A stretch of DNA of 64,000 nt from Heliocybe sulcata. Its lineage: Eukaryota > Basidiomycota > Agaricomycetes > Gloeophyllales > Gloeophyllaceae. Both the position numbers and the translations under genes were made by a program. The notes beneath the pieces were generated by a model. It was given only the letters and a program-made list of their open reading frames with translations, did no database searches and was not told where the DNA came from. Positions 1-14,231 of the stretch are shown one piece after another; position 1 is the stretch's first letter; each line of letters starts with the position of its first letter. The stretch spans positions 1,893,121 through 1,957,120 of the forward strand of contig ML213503.1 of the NCBI GenBank assembly GCA_004369045.1, given 5' to 3'.

Positions 1-3000
1 CTGAGCTGACGTTCGTGAAAAGACCGACTGGATTGCCAATGAAGTCAGCCGATCCAATAACACGATAGAGTTGTCGCAATGTGTCCTGTCGATAGTGATA
101 GACAAATCTGTCTTGAAGCTCATTAGGCGTCAGACGCATATCCTTGATGGCCAGGGCGTTCAGCTCGAGTGGGGCGTCGTTGATATTCCCCAATGTCATG
201 GTCAGAGCATTCACGAGCACCGCCAATGGATTCCTTGAGCTCAGTCTGCCGTCTGGGGTCAATGTGCCGCATGTGACGTCAAGCTGTCTGGGACCCACCT
301 TTCGTCGCTGCTCACTCGGTCTGTACGCATAAAGGATATAGCAAGCTTGATCGGCTGAAGCTCTAGTACCTCGAAGTAGAGGTCTTGACCAGCGCTATTA
401 GCCTGCGGCTCAGGGATACTCTCTGGATTCTGGATCAAGATGCTGGAGGCTGTGTCAGCGTAACTGTTCAGCAATAACAGGTTCACTCACTCATCCTGTT
501 CTTCTTCCCAGGAAGCTCCTCTAAATTGTGACAATTCATACAGTTCAAAGACGAAATCTTCATCCGCCTCTATGGTCAGAGCTTGAAGCAGGATTGAACA
601 ATACTTGATGAACATCACCCCATGTTCTGTATAAGGATCATCAGGTACCAAATATAAGTGAACGCAACCAGGAGCATACCATTGTCATTCAGCCAGATGA
701 CAGACGCTTGGACAGTAGGCAAAGCAGCACCTCCATTGGCCTCTTTGCTGATAGGAGTCGGTTGTAGGACAACCGGGAATATAGCATCGTGTAGTTGGTT
801 GTCGATTTGCAGCGTGCCACATGTGAGGCTCAAAGCCTGCGCCAGATCGCTCGCAGTATATTCGAACTTCAAACCACTGATTGATAGATAAACCACCTCT
901 ACCAGCTTGCGGTTTATAAGTGAAAGCCCGATACCAGCGAAATTGAGGTTGACACTGAGGCTCGGAGTTACTTGTTCTGTTACAGCTTCAAAAGCGTCCT
1001 GGCTGCTTGTTGTATCCGAGCGTGAGATGGATGCCGATTGTCGATGTTTCGGCTTGTACAAGCTGAAGGCGGGATTGTAGTTCGTTATACGCAAGACTTG
1101 TTTGGGCCCATCTGCTTTGACATCGAGGGAGACGGTCCGAGTGCCATGAGAAGTCTAAGGCTCATGAGTGACCCCGGTGCCCATTACCCCTCAACAGACC
1201 AGAGCCACTTACCATAAACTTGAACGGCATAAGGTCCCCGATTTCCATGATATCAACCACGCGGGAGGCATCTCCAACTCTGAGCAAGAGCTTCTTCTCC
1301 CTCGCAGCAGGATAATCCCAAGCATAGTCCATAGATGAATGTCTTGGTATAGTATATGATGGTCTGCTTCTCGATTGAGGTGAGACACCAGCCGATGTAG
1401 CATCCTAGTATTACCTGGACGTCAGCCAAACCCTCGCTTCCCTCTTTTGCACCTACCGTCTGAATCACAGCGAAGTCGAAGTCGCTGTCATTTTCGACAA
1501 GGAATGGCCAGCCATCCTCCGCTGGCGAGTATATCACAAATATAGTGGCGCCGTCGATCTTGACATCGGCTCTTACAAGGCGGGTTGCACCACCTTCCCC
1601 TGGCTCACGCAGTCGAAAATGCACAGAGCCGATGTCCTCGATATTGATAGGGGGCGACCTGGGATGCAGCGAAGCGAATTCAATACAGATAATACGTGAT
1701 AGTCTTATTGCGGACTTACCACACTGTGTCGAGACCAGGAAGTGCTACTGTCAAGAGCTTGTCCTGATCCGCCTTCGTCCAGTCCAATGATGCCCGCTCA
1801 TCAGGTTGCAACGTGGATCGATCCTGAGGCGGCACACCATGCTCGCGGAAAGTGAGGGGAGAGGACAGACAGTTCTTGATGAGGAATCGCGGCGCAAGCG
1901 TAATGACCTTCGTAAGTTTGTACTTGCCACTTGCCTCCGTCCAAGACAAGCCTACGTGAAGCTCTTTGCCTTTCTGTGCTTGCGATTGTAACACCAACCT
2001 CGTGTCGGCTGCAGGAGCATCAAGACTCACGCCCTAGAGAGTCTGATAAGACATATCACAGGTAAAGAACAAACATCTCTCACCCTTGACCATACAGAAT
2101 CGCCTAGTTGGAATGTAAACTCAGGCCTTTTGTCCTGAGGATGCGATAGCACTGGAGCATGATAATCAGCGACGAAGCTACTGGCGCCGGGGAAACTTAT
2201 CGTACTGAAAGGTGCGGGCTTGCATAGTGTCTCTGCACCCTACATCAGACCAGTAATAGCTTTCTGATAGATCGCTTACCAGTTCTGACATCGCCAGCAG
2301 CATCTTGAGGAGAACTTGGTCGAGCTGAGCGCATGCACCTCACGAAAAAAGGCAAGCCAGTCTTGTTGATGACCAGGTACGGACTGTAGATTTGCACTTT
2401 GAATGCTCCACCGGAGTTAGGGTAACGGCTAGTATATGTCAGTCACATGAACACGAAATCATGGATGGGATCCTACACGTAATTAAGACGCAGATCAAGC
2501 TTGCGTCCTTTAGCGTCGCGCATAGTCAGCTTGTTGTCAATTTCGAGGTCCGAGCTACCGTCGGTATTGATGATAGCGAAGTCGCTCGGCTGGAAGACTG
2601 TGAAGACAATCCAACTCGTATCTGCGACTTCAACAGGAGATGCAAAGCCACTCACCAGTGTCCTCGACCTGAATATTAAGGAGGACCAGATGACCTAACT
2701 CAACGGAGTGTACCGGCATGACACCGCCTGTCCTCAAGTAACTTCGCCAATTCTGGTCCGAATCTTTGTCATATATCCGGTACTGCACGTTATATGGCAA
2801 CAGATTCTCCAGCTCGATGGGGGCACGTAGCTTCAGGTGAATCTTGGGAGATTTCCTTGAATTCTCATTTGAGTCCCATGAGCGAGACAAGCACGTAGCC
2901 CAGAACTTACCGAGAAGCAGCGTCAGTCAAGTCAGTCTGAACGCAGGCTTGGAAACGAAAAGCAGCCTCAACCTCGTCCGTGTGAGGGCAACGAATGGGG

Positions 3001-6000
3001 AAGTTCTTTTTTGCAATCAGGTCCTCCCACCTGATAGCAGAAGACCATTTGTACCCAAATCCCTCTGTTGCTGTGTATGAGTATCGGATCTCAACAAAAC
3101 TGACGTTGACTCACGATCTGGCTGGATCCGGATCCTCGTGTGCCCAACCGCTTCTATGGGTAGGGAGAAGTCTTGTCCGGGGGCTGGACGCGGCGTAAGG
3201 TTGATGCAGATACAGCGATAGATGCCCTGGCATACCTATCTTTTCCAGAGAGTAGACCGGACGGCCAGACTCATCAACCATTGTCAATTCCACGGGGTAC
3301 AAAGTCTGGTTTTCCACTTTATATGTTGAGCGGAGAGTGACAACCTTCACATTGTCCTCTTGGACTTCAACTTCACAGAGGAGGCGGTTGGAATACTTCT
3401 CGGTCTGTGGCCGCAGCGAGAAGGCATATTCTCCTTCTCTGTCTACAGGAATGCTGCGTAACTTCTCCCAGGGTTTGCCGATGAATTGGACGCCAATGTT
3501 GTGCTGACCGATAGACGAATGCTGCGGTTGACAATTAGTATATGCAAAGAACACCTTCAGTCTAGCGCCTACCTCGCGTATTGTCCTCCAATCATCGAAT
3601 CTCCAATCCATCAATTGACCGTCTGCTAAGGTCGCAGTCGGTCCGCGTTTATCACTACTGCTGTCGTCCACATCGGACCAGACATACAGAGAAGACCCGG
3701 TTTTGTTGCGGATGCGATACGGTGCATAACTCCCGCGGGCCTTCTGCAGAACTCGCTCACCCTCCTTCCCCCATAGCTTGGCCGTAGTCATAAGGAGCTC
3801 TAAGAAGGTAGTGCTGACATTTAGATCCAGACGGTCTTGCGACGCGACTTTCACGGCCAGACCGTGCGAGGTTTCATCTCTGGAGATCTGCGAGAATGGG
3901 TCAGTGAAAACGGGCTAATAACGATCAACATACAGATGCGGTGAATGTCCAAGGATCAATTACTGGTAGCAGATGTTCAGTATAATTACTGCGTCTAGAG
4001 GAAAGCACCTACAAGGTTCCCAGTGAGAGTTGGTCAGATTCCAATAGCTGACCTGCGTGGACATTGTAGTGGTCGCGTGGAGCTGGTTCCCGCTGTCAGC
4101 GACTTCCTCAAAAAGCAGCAGCAACCATACCTCGCCTGACCAATCCTTCGCACCCACTATGAAACGCTTCACTTTCAGATGAAGCATGGGTTGCTCGTGG
4201 ATGTCGCCAATGAGGATTAGTCGAAACCCGTCCAACGAACCCGTAAACTGCAGAACTTAGCGACCTTGGATGGACAGAATAACCGGGAACTGCACCTGTT
4301 CTTTCGTGAGTAAGGCTTCTGCCTTTCCAATGGCTCCACTCTTAGGGCGACTGGACATCGTTCTTGATCCTGGGAATGAACCAGCCCTTTGGGACCTCTT
4401 TGATACAGAACCCTCCTCTTCCGATATCGGCTTGCTCTCAGACCTAGCTGACTCGGCATATAGCGAGAGCGCCTTGTTGGCAATTTGGGTTATCAGGTTG
4501 AAATCCCGATACGAAGTACGGAAGATGACAGGCTTCGAGGAGACCTCGATGCTTGTCATTTGCTGCGTGGATGACGAACTTCGACTGTCCAGTGACAGAG
4601 TGAAGTCCATCTCATCCAAGAAACTGACCCTTTCAGATTCCTTGCCCATCTGGACAAGCGACATACCCAGTCGCTCTACTGTAACCGCAAGTATGCCCTA
4701 AAGTGAAGCTCAATCACGTAGTTCCGCATAGTGGAATATAACAATGGGGTTCACCTGCTGCGAGACGAGAACCTGCTTGATAGACAACTGGATGGCCTGA
4801 GTGTTGGGAAGAGCGTCGTTCTCTAGCACTATCACCGATAAGTCATGCAAGTCAATCCTAAAATCGAGGGACGATTCGGTCGGGCCTGGTTCGGACTGTT
4901 CCAGTGCTTGATCTCCAGCTTCCGTATCGTTGTTAAGATTGATACCCCGCGTGAAGAAGTCGAGCAGGGCAAAGACCAAGTCAACAGCTAGTAGGATCTC
5001 GGGGGAATCAATTGTAGCTACCGCCATAGCAGAACTGTGAGAACCAGCTGACATGGTGTACAACACCATGACCTGGTTACGTTCGTGTTGAGCAGCTGGT
5101 ATGATCTCCCGGAACCGGGAGTTGCCTGGACGGGTGTTGCTCATTGTAAGCGACTGTAAGATGACCTGTGCCTCCCCAGCGCCGTCGGACAGCAACTTGA
5201 ACCGCACGGAGTTATTGTTGAGCGCGAACCTCGCGATTCCGTGCTCTTTGAGCGAGGAAGACGTCGTTGCGTTTTCGTCATACAAATGAAGCTTTATACT
5301 CTTCACGTCCAAAGCAAAGTCAAGAGACGTATAGGGTTGGCCGTCACCTGACGTGATCGGAAGCAGTTCAGGACGTAGGTCTTCGCCGGCTGGGGTACCG
5401 CTACTCTCTGAAGTACTTGCTTCCCTAGAAGGACTGTACAAGCTGGACTGCGCTGCTTGGGCTGATCCTTCCGGAGCGCCGGCCAGTACTCTGGGAACAG
5501 AAGTGGATAATGCAATCAGAGTACGGTATTGCACCTGCGTTAAGTGCAGTTTAACATCGGAAATCGTCACGGTAATCTGCAGAAATCATAAGAAACAGTG
5601 GACGGAAGAAAAGGGGTGGCAGATACCTGGGTAGCAGGTCGATCACGCCGCTGAATACGGTCGAGATCTGTGCTCTGACTGATGACTGCATTTACGTCAA
5701 TATCATCAATGATCTTGAGCATCGATGTATTTCCGTCATAGTGATAAGTCGACGTGAATTGTATCCCGCGTAAGCTTGCCTTGGTCTGAATCGCATCGCT
5801 TTCATAGGCATTGTTAGCTTGGACTTCACCGAGTCTCAACGTCAGAATATCCTTGGACTCCGTCGCATTGCACGGGAAGACCAGCACAGGAGACTTGACG
5901 GAAATCCGATACTGCATTCTTTCCATCTCCGATGCACTTTGGATAGCCGCTTGTGCCGCAGCGTCATATAATCCCTTCAGTTTTGCTAGTTTGGCAAGGA

Positions 6001-9000
6001 AGAGGTATAGGTCGTGCAGTGGCTGTTCCAGGAAGTGGAGGTGGATAGATGCAGCTTCTACCGAAACCGATGCCTTGACGCCCGTATACACTTCTGAATC
6101 TCTTGGGTCGTATGTCTGGTAGCTGAACACGGCAAAGTTATCGCCCTCGATGGACAGGATCTGCTTGAACTCGGGGTCGGCGGTGGCCAGGGAGGAGTCA
6201 TCGGTAAGGGAGAGGGTTCCAAGTTTACCGCTCACGCGCATTGTACCGGCTCGCAGAAGGATGGCGACATCAGCCGTCGAGAGTGAAAGGGTCGCAAGTT
6301 GGATGTCATCGTTAATTAGGAGCACTAGAAAGGTGTCAGGATTCGCTACTGGGATGCCGATATCGTGACTCCAAACCTTGGACGCTAGCTAGTTTCACGA
6401 CCACGCGAATTTTCTCGGACGAACTACCAGAATCGGCCTGAACTGGAGAGACTTCGGCATCTGCGTCCTGACTGTCATCTTGGTGTTCTTGTGCTGGTGA
6501 AGCTGGCCCACTTGACTGTGACTGGGGCACGAACGTAGACATGATGAAGTCGTACATCAGGACAACTGGTTCGGGTGCGGCACGGAAAATGAATGTAGAT
6601 ATCGTTATGTCTACATTCTGGTCTATGCTCTGGAACTTGCTGTCGAATTCCGGATTCGCCTTGTCCGCGCGTGTATATTTGACTGTCAACAAGTACTTGT
6701 TGTCCGGCGAATCCCCTGTCACCGAAGAGACGAACTTGATCGGTTCCTTGTCGGGTTGCGAAACATGCATAGACAGTGCCCTTGATGAGGGCATTCACAT
6801 TGCGAAAGGAAGCATAGACTGGAGGACATACCTTAGGTTAACGTCCACCTGCATATTATACTTCGCGAGAGCAAAGGCAAGCGCGAAACCTTCGAGGTTA
6901 AGATCGCCCATGGCCTTTTCGCCCTCGGAGCCTGACTTGAATAGCGAGACCCGGAACTCGTCGACTGAGAAGTCGAATTCGAAGATATGCTGATGAAACT
7001 CTGGCCGCTGAGTCAAACATTAGCTCCATGTACAGCATTCAACAGCCAAGCAATCATCACGCACTGTTGTTCTATGCTCTTCAACATCGAAAAACTGTTC
7101 CCGCCCCTCCGCTGGAGTTTCGTCTTCATTTTCCTCATCCGTCTCAATGCTATAGTCCGCCTCCGCCTGTCCGAATAGCCCGGAAGATAAGGTGAAGGCA
7201 TTAGACATGTTCCCGCCCTTGCTGGACTCGCTGACTGTGACAGTCTCCGGTTCACCGTCATCGAAATGAGGAATTGCAACGTCGATCAACCTCATAAGGG
7301 ACTTGTACTTCACATCGGACAAGTTGATCTGCAAGGTAGGCAGAGACCCTGAGACCTTGAAACGCGCCAGGTTGTATGCAGTGGGTACGATAGAGTTCTG
7401 CACTTGGAAATCCAGATTGATCCGTTCCAGCAAATGAAGATTGTCGCGGGTATCCGCAGCCAGAGCTGCCCTGCAAGAATGCAGGTTGTTCCCAATCACA
7501 AACTGCGTATCTGAATCAGTATATCTGGTCCTCTCACAAGTCAATAGCACGTACCTGCGCAGCCTCTAATCTCAACGACAGCTTGTCATACATCAGGGAC
7601 TCTAGTCGTTGCTGGTCTTCCTCAGTGTACTCCCGGTGGCGTTTCAGCTGCACCTCGCGAATAGCAGCCTTGTCCGCCAGATCGCTCTCAATCGCAATAT
7701 GACCAGCGTCCACGATCAGATGTCTGCAGTCATTCGTCGTGATACTGTCGAATATGCATGGGTCAGTCTTCGAGCTCATGACAGCACTGCAAGACTCACT
7801 CCTCAGGAATGATAATGATAGGCGCGTTGAGATCCATGTGCACGTCGATAGTCTTGTGCGCTTGCAGAGCATACTCTAGTCCTGCTCTCGTCTCTTTCCG
7901 TAGACCCTCTAGCGTCTGACTCGCTGCATCCTTGAAAATAAATGACCATCATTACAACGCCGAGCCCACATCAAAAAGGGATGCACGTACCAAAAGCGCC
8001 TCTACTGACTCCAGCTGACTCTTCGGTGGCTTGAAGAATCGGTAGACAGCTTCGACATATCCCTTGTGATAAATAATCTCCATATGCCGCATCCGAACCG
8101 TCAAGGCCGTATCCGCACGCTCGTCCAGCGGATTATTCTCGAACTTCAGGAAGAAGAACGGCTCCGGGTTCGACTGTACCGTCACTTCCGGCTCCTCGGC
8201 GACACTATCTTTGACGTGCACAATCTGATGGTACAGCGTATTCGGTGTCGTCCCATCGAACACTCTAAAGTCCCCCAGCGATATCGAAGTCTCGAGGTTA
8301 TCAGGCCGCTGCAAAACATCCGCCTTAAAATTGTCGAACACCACCGAAATGATATCCACAGCACTGCCGTGTGGATCCATCTTCAGCGCGAAACTGCCTC
8401 GCTGCAGCCGTGCATCGACATGCGCCTTCAACGCGTCCCTCGAGGGTTGAAACGACTCTACCAGGGCAGCCTTCTCGTCGTAGTCCAGGACGTCGTAAAG
8501 CTCCTTGCGCTGCTCCTCCGTCATCTCGCCCGAAAACGACGAGGACGTCTCCTGGGTATTCGACCCGTCTGAGCCCGAGGATCCCCACAACCAGCTGCCC
8601 CAGCCCGCTCGGGGCCGATTCGCTTGCTGTTGGTTGCGCTCTTCCTGGATCTTCCTCCGCGCTGCGTTGGCTTTCTTCAGCTGACTGCGCGCAATGGAGC
8701 GGTAGAATCTGATATCTTCGTAGGAGAGCTTGCGTTCCAGGCCCTCGAACATCTTGAGGTCCTGTCAATCAACAAAAGTTATATAGATCCAGTGCAAACA
8801 GCGGAAGTGCAAGCTTACGTTTCCAGCAAGCGGTCCAGTCGACTTCTGCTTGAACAACTCTACGTATCTCTTGCGGTCATCCCGTCGCTCGGCAAAGTAC
8901 GGCCACGTCCACTTTTGATTGCGCTCTTGAATGCCCGACAATATGGCAGTACTCGCGAAGCGGAGAAGTGCTCTTGCTCGGTTCTCCTTGAAGGCTTGCT

Positions 9001-10403
9001 CGCTGGGACGGAATTTGCGGTACTGAATTGGAGTTCGCATAATTCATAAGCCCAACGGAAATAATCCAATGAAGCATAATCACCTGCTTTTGCCGCGAAT
9101 AAAAGTGGAACATGTCCACCAATGAAATTGCATCGCGGTACTGGTTATCATCCACTACCACTCCGATCTCGTCGAACAGAAGTTGTACGTCGAAGCGAGG
9201 GGTATCCTTATCCAGCTTGTTGTTCATGACAATCTAAAGGGTCCCACTTCAGTTATAGATTCAAGCTGCACCGGCACATGAGACTTACCCTTCCCTCTCC
9301 GCTCACCGGCTTCAGAATGAATTGATGCGAGGAGGCATTCTTGTCCGTTGCGATCTATAGCATCGTTAGATTTTCATGGCCTACGGCGAATCCGCGAGGC
9401 TGACCAAATCCGTGAACCGCTTGATAGCCTGTGTGGGTGGTAGACCTGCCATGCTCTCCGAGTCCGTATCGAAATACACGGCCAACGACTCGAGCTTTCC
9501 TAGTTTGTGGATAGCACCGGCCGTACTCTCGATAAAGGCGGCCTCCCATTTCTCGTTCGTGGATACGGCGGAGAATCCGGCGAGCGTCAGGCCGGCCGCG
9601 AATGGGTGCTAGATATGAGCATAATTAGTCAGAAGTCGAAAATTTAATGAGCGCTGTTGTTCTTACGCCTGCTACGCTCAATCTATCCTCATACCGGACG
9701 TGGATGTTCTTTACCGTCACTTGGAGGTTGTTTATGACTTTCGCGATGAGAGACGCAATTAAACCCTGGGATTGCTGGCCTTCGCCTGCAGTCGAAGTTG
9801 ACACTTGTTCCCAGAATAGCAAAGGGTTGCTGCCGCGTACCTTGCGAGACATCAGTCTGGCCCCGTACGTGAAGTAACTCTGCATTCTCCAAGCGCTCCG
9901 CCTTGGCCGCCTGGGCCCGATCCTCCTCCTCCTTAGGATCGACATTCGTTTGCGGCGACGGAACAACTAGGAGATAGACGTCTTCGATCAGTACTTCCAC
10001 CGGCTGATTGCCCAGATTCATCCAATGCAGCGATAGTGTGAATGTTCCCAGGTGACCTGATTAACGGTAAGACTCGGGTGTCCCAAAGCCTAGACGACCG
10101 ATGCGGACCTTCCAAGACATCGACAGGCAGCCTGAATTTGTCGAGCGCTCCTTTCTTGAGGCGAAGGTTACGCAGGGTTAATTGACCTGGACCGACATTA
10201 GTCTGCGGATCTTGTCATATCGCAAAACACATGCCTTGTCCGATTCCATAGTTTACTTGGTTCAAGTCAAGATTCTCGATGTAGGGCGCAAGGACACGAT
10301 TGAACACCTACGCCACAATTGTCAGTTAATGTCATAATATCATAAACAGGCTTGAATTACGCACGACGTTCAAGACCTCCTTCCCTGGATCCAACCACCA
10401 CAT
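1..10403 (-). CDS. VPS13: Vacuolar protein sorting protein 13 (VPS13), 3' end outside window
   Basis: This is a bridge-type lipid-transfer protein that moves phospholipids between organelles at membrane contact sites. The chosen start reads MWWLDPGKEVLNVV, followed after an intron by a frame matching the chorein/VPS13 N-terminus (NRVLAPYIENLDLNQ, then LTLRNLRLKKGALDKF). An N-terminal chorein-like region is followed by the tryptophan-rich GWGSWLWGSS stretch near 8590. The long repeating-groove body continues through about 4-7 kb. A VAB-like segment (PYRIRNKTGSSLYVW) lies near 3700 and ELQPIKLAISFMRT near 350. Many short introns break the frame, and I could not define every one. The part seen is equivalent to nearly 3,000 codons, so the family's usual length of about 3,100 residues would be completed only a little beyond position 1. 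The family assignment is secure; exon borders are approximate. Confidence 0.93.
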
Positions 10404-12187
10404 ATTGGCAGGATGGATGTGTTATCGTCCAGGCTTTGCAGAGGGCCTACGAGAAGGTCACTGGGTATTAATGGGACGGCAGAACTGCGGACGCGGTGGA
10501 CTGGAGTGCGAGCATGTATGTTTAGAACGGACACCATGACGTCGGTCACGGCCGTACAGCCACCATGCGCAAATACAGAACAACAACGCGGATCACGAGA
10601 GCTGCCCCGGTGACAGACGCCCAGTCTCTCTCCCCAGCCACGGCGCTGGCCCATCATGCATCGTGCCCGGCAGTGTGTCCAGTGTGTCCAATCGCAGACG
10701 CGTTTCTCTGCTCGCGTGAACAGAAATGTCGCCTGGCCAGCTGATGCTCGAGGGACACGTGTGAACTGGGGTAACTGAACACTTTTATTTACGTCGCGTT
10801 TCGAATGGCTAGAACATTAACACCCTCCCGACCAGCATCTCCGATCAGTCCCGGTCTTCCATGTCCCGGTCTGCCCCGCAGAAGATGTTAGCAACACGCC
10901 GGGAGGTATATATGCCAGACGTACATTCAGAACGTGGCCTGGCCTATTCCCCTCAAGTCCGGACCGTCTCTCCTTGTCCTATATCAAGCCATTTGCTGGG
11001 CTACCCCACCCCCGCAACTCACCCCCACTTGCCTCGAGTGTTCTACCATGATCTCCATCGCCCAGGCCGCTGACGCGCACACCATGGAACCCCTCGACGA
11101 GCATGATGGGTCGGTACAGCTGCACGAGGTACGGAACCAGCCAAAGACACGTAGAACCCTCCGCTCACACGCTGCCTGCACAGCTCGGTACTGTCGAAGA
11201 CGCTCTTGAATATCTTTCCAAGTTGGTCTCGCTTTACACGTGTAATGACAGACATTAACTGAAGCAACCCTTTGTAGGATGGTGTCGAGCTCTGGGGGTG
11301 AATCAGTAAGGCTGCACTGCACAGTCCCGACATGGTGCCCCTCATCCGATACCTGTATGTCGCCCCCTCTTCAACCGCCTGTACGCTGATTTGACAGTGT
11401 TCCCTTTAAGGCCTCGATCTGCATGATCTCCACGATCTCAGATCACGCGCTCTCATGTTCATCCACAATCTCACGGAATCTCTACGTTCTTCTGGAGTAG
11501 GTCTCATTCCCTGGATGCGTGGGTCCTTAGGTGCTAATGTACACGGTCTCAGATCTCGGCGTCTTACCGATTGGCGCCCTGTAACTCTAGTCTCTGCGTC
11601 GTATGCCCAATTTCATCCAAACACGATGTGAACAAGGTTAAGGTGGCTGCCTTCCGCGCCGTCGAACATACAAAACACTTGGAAAGGTGCGGCACATGCT
11701 AAGCTCTTGATGGCCGATTCTAACTCGACGATGGCTTCCAGGGAGAAGGTGCTCTTAGCCGATCTGGAGTACGGCCCGGCCCTCATCATCACTTAAGCCT
11801 GGATATCTCGACTGCTACCTATGGGACCTATAATGCATAACCTATGCCTTTTCTGCATCATATCAGCATCTCATCTGCCTGTATCGATATATTTACGTCT
11901 TCTCCGTGGAATAACACCGTCTTTAGAGGTTCTTTAGTCACATTGTCTGGAGTAAGCATCGCGAAGTAAGACGGCCCAAATAATATGAGCCGACCCAAGT
12001 ATATACGTGGCATACGAATACGGGTTGGGTGAGCTTGTGATTTGGCCCGTCGTGGGCCGATTACATACGCGCTGGCCGGACACCCTCCGGGCATTGAAAA
12101 TCTGGTTCAGGCTCTCGTGGAACGTCTTTTTCTTGCCGACACGTTCGCTCCTCCCAGGTTGTCTCGGTTTCTCTGTCTCGTTTCGCC
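10404..12187. other. Intergenic region between VPS13 and the elongase gene
   Basis: About 1.8 kb separates two divergent genes, VPS13 (-) and the elongase (+). The part next to 10403 should contain the VPS13 promoter. A single ACGCGT lies at 10695-10700, which alone is not significant. Apart from a weak spliced frame near 11048-11300 (listed separately), I see no coding pattern, structural RNA or clear repeat. Confidence 0.5.
11048..11306 (+). other. Possible short spliced gene or gene remnant, unrecognised
   Basis: A 27-codon open frame starts at an ATG at 11048 (MISIAQAADAHTMEP...) and ends at a plausible GTACGG donor at 11129. A GCACAG acceptor precedes 11184 and leads in frame to LGTVEDALEYLSKLVSLY, which reads like a real amphipathic helix. 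Beyond that, a GTGTAA donor and a TTTGTAG acceptor give only a few more codons before a stop. I do not recognise the product. It could be a degraded gene, a small uncharacterised protein or chance. Without transcript support it should not be counted as a gene. Confidence 0.18.
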
Positions 12188-13429
12188 ATGGCTCCTCTTG
12201 CGGACTTCATCCTCAAATACGTCCCCCTCCCCTCGGTCCCGTATCACTACACCCACTATGTACGTGGGCAGACCCCTCTGTCGACCCAGACCGCTGTGTT
12301 CTCTGCCCTGGTCACCTATATTGTCACGGTCTTCAGCATACGCGAATTCATGAAGGATAAGGCCCCAATGAAATTGAACACGCTGTTCCAAATACATAAT
12401 ATTATCTTGAGTGTCGGCAGTGGGCTGCTGCTGGCATTGATGGTCGAGGAGGTTGTGCCTATTTGGTGGAAGCACGGTCTGTTCCATGCGATGTGCAGCG
12501 ATGACGCCTGGACACCGGTAAGCTTAATGATGTATTCCTGTCGTTTCTGCTAATCGAGTGCTCCAGCGCCTCGAGTTCTATTACATTATTACCTACTACA
12601 CTAAATATATGGAGCTCATCGATACCGTGTTCCTCGCCATTAAGAAGAAGCCTCTTGGTGCGTTCATGTATCTCTGCACGGGAACCACGCATCTGATCGC
12701 CTCGCCTCGCCTCTAGCTTTCCTGCACGTCTTCCATCATTCCGCAACCGCTCTTCTCTGCTACACGCAGCTGAATGGTAAGACTAGCGTAGTACGTACTG
12801 GGCCTTGATTTCTCCTTCCTATCAGCTTCCTGACAAAGTTGTTAGTCATGGGTCCCGATCACCTTGAACCTCTCTGTGCACGTCCTCATGTGTACGTCCA
12901 CGACCTCCTATCCACTACGTATGACTGACATTTGTTTTAGATTACTACTATTACGCTACCGCTGGTGGTAAGAAGATCTGGGTGCGTGTATATATGCTGG
13001 TGGCATGTGTCCCAGGCGCTGACGGGTGCCAAAGTGGAAGAAGTACCTGACGACCATGCAAATCGCACAATTCATCATTGACTTGTTTGCGGTGTACTTC
13101 GGCAGTGCGTACCACGTATCTCTTATAAAGCGCCGTATTCATGTCCTTCATTATAGCGTACTCTTACTACGCTGCCAATCACTTCCCTAAGCTCCCCCAC
13201 CTGGGGACTTGTGCTGGGACTGAGGGTGCAGCTGTGTTCGGCTGCGCGCTTCTGACCAGTTATTTGGGTCTGTTCATCAACTTCTACATTCAGACATACA
13301 AGAAACCCGCGGCCACGAAAAAGGCCGTGGCTAATGGAAATGGTGTTCCCAACGGCACGGCGTGAGTTGCTCCGTTCTCCACATACTGAGTTGTACTCAT
13401 GTTCTTTTCTCAGTCACAAGAACGACTAA
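12188..13429 (+). CDS. ELO-family very-long-chain fatty acid elongase
   Basis: This is a 3-ketoacyl-CoA synthase of the ER membrane that condenses malonyl-CoA with long-chain acyl-CoA in very-long-chain fatty acid and sphingolipid synthesis. Exon 1 (12188-12517) encodes the N-terminus and two hydrophobic segments. Exon 2 begins [20 protein letters not shown], including the ELIDT element typical of ELO proteins. Exon 3, from 12717, supplies the catalytic histidine box [10 protein letters not shown] (HxxHH), followed by [11 protein letters not shown]. Later exons contain LMYYYYA-type aromatic membrane segments. The protein ends in a lysine-rich hydrophilic tail (YKKPAATKK...), and a last short exon adds HKND. 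The length of about 300 residues is normal. Overall it looks closest to the fungal Elo2/Elo3 group, but that subtype is inference. At least five short introns are needed. Confidence 0.92.
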
Positions 13430-14231
13430 GTTGTCGCTGTAGCCGGGGATCGAATAAAAGGGAATTGCTTGGAGTCACATGCGAACGTGCGGCCTAATTT
13501 ATCGTAGCGTCCCACAACTCTTCTCGTGTAAAATCACTTTAATCGAGCGTACCGACCTCCAGCGAAGATCTTTCTTTTAATCGGTCCCACTGGGTAGCTC
13601 TAATCGATCTTTTACTTGCTGGTGTCCGTATCGTGTCTGCTGGCTGCGCTTGGGTGTTTGGGAGTCTGGGGGCGCTACGGCGGTGAGTGAGGACGGACAT
13701 TACATATTTTGTTTGTAGACCCTGTGATACCACCTCCGCACGCGCGAATAATAGAATACCGTACTCTTGGATTTATTTTGGGGAAATTTCGCATTACTGG
13801 TGCTGCTCATGTTTAGGAAGCAGCTTGTGGCTGTGGTTTTGATCTGTAGGTGCCTGTGCGCGCCACAGCTATCTTGAGTCTAAGGATGGACTGACACCTC
13901 ATGCACTAGTCCTTGTATACTCCCCAAGGCGTATAACTTTCCTCTCTTCGGTTGTACACAGTTCTATCTTTCCTTGTGTCTAGTGCACATTTACCGGTGG
14001 TCTCTCTGCTGTGAGGACACTGCATCTCATCGCCGCGGTTCTGCTCAAATCCTTGAGTTGCTCAAGCTTCTGGAAATTCCTGTCGTTTCGAACTGCTTTA
14101 TTTACTGGATACCGAAGCTATTCCTGGCAAGCTATATCTCTACGGCGCGCAAAGCCATCCTTATACCCGCGAAAACGCGATCCGTTATACCCAGTGGATA
14201 GTATTTCCTTGCGTCGGGAAGGCCGGATATC
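13430..14231. other. Intergenic region between elongase and RasGAP gene
   Basis: About 800 bp hold the 3' untranslated region of the elongase and the upstream region of the RasGAP gene. Short open frames occur on both strands but none shows a recognisable motif or splice-consistent extension. I see no repeat or RNA gene here. Confidence 0.5.
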
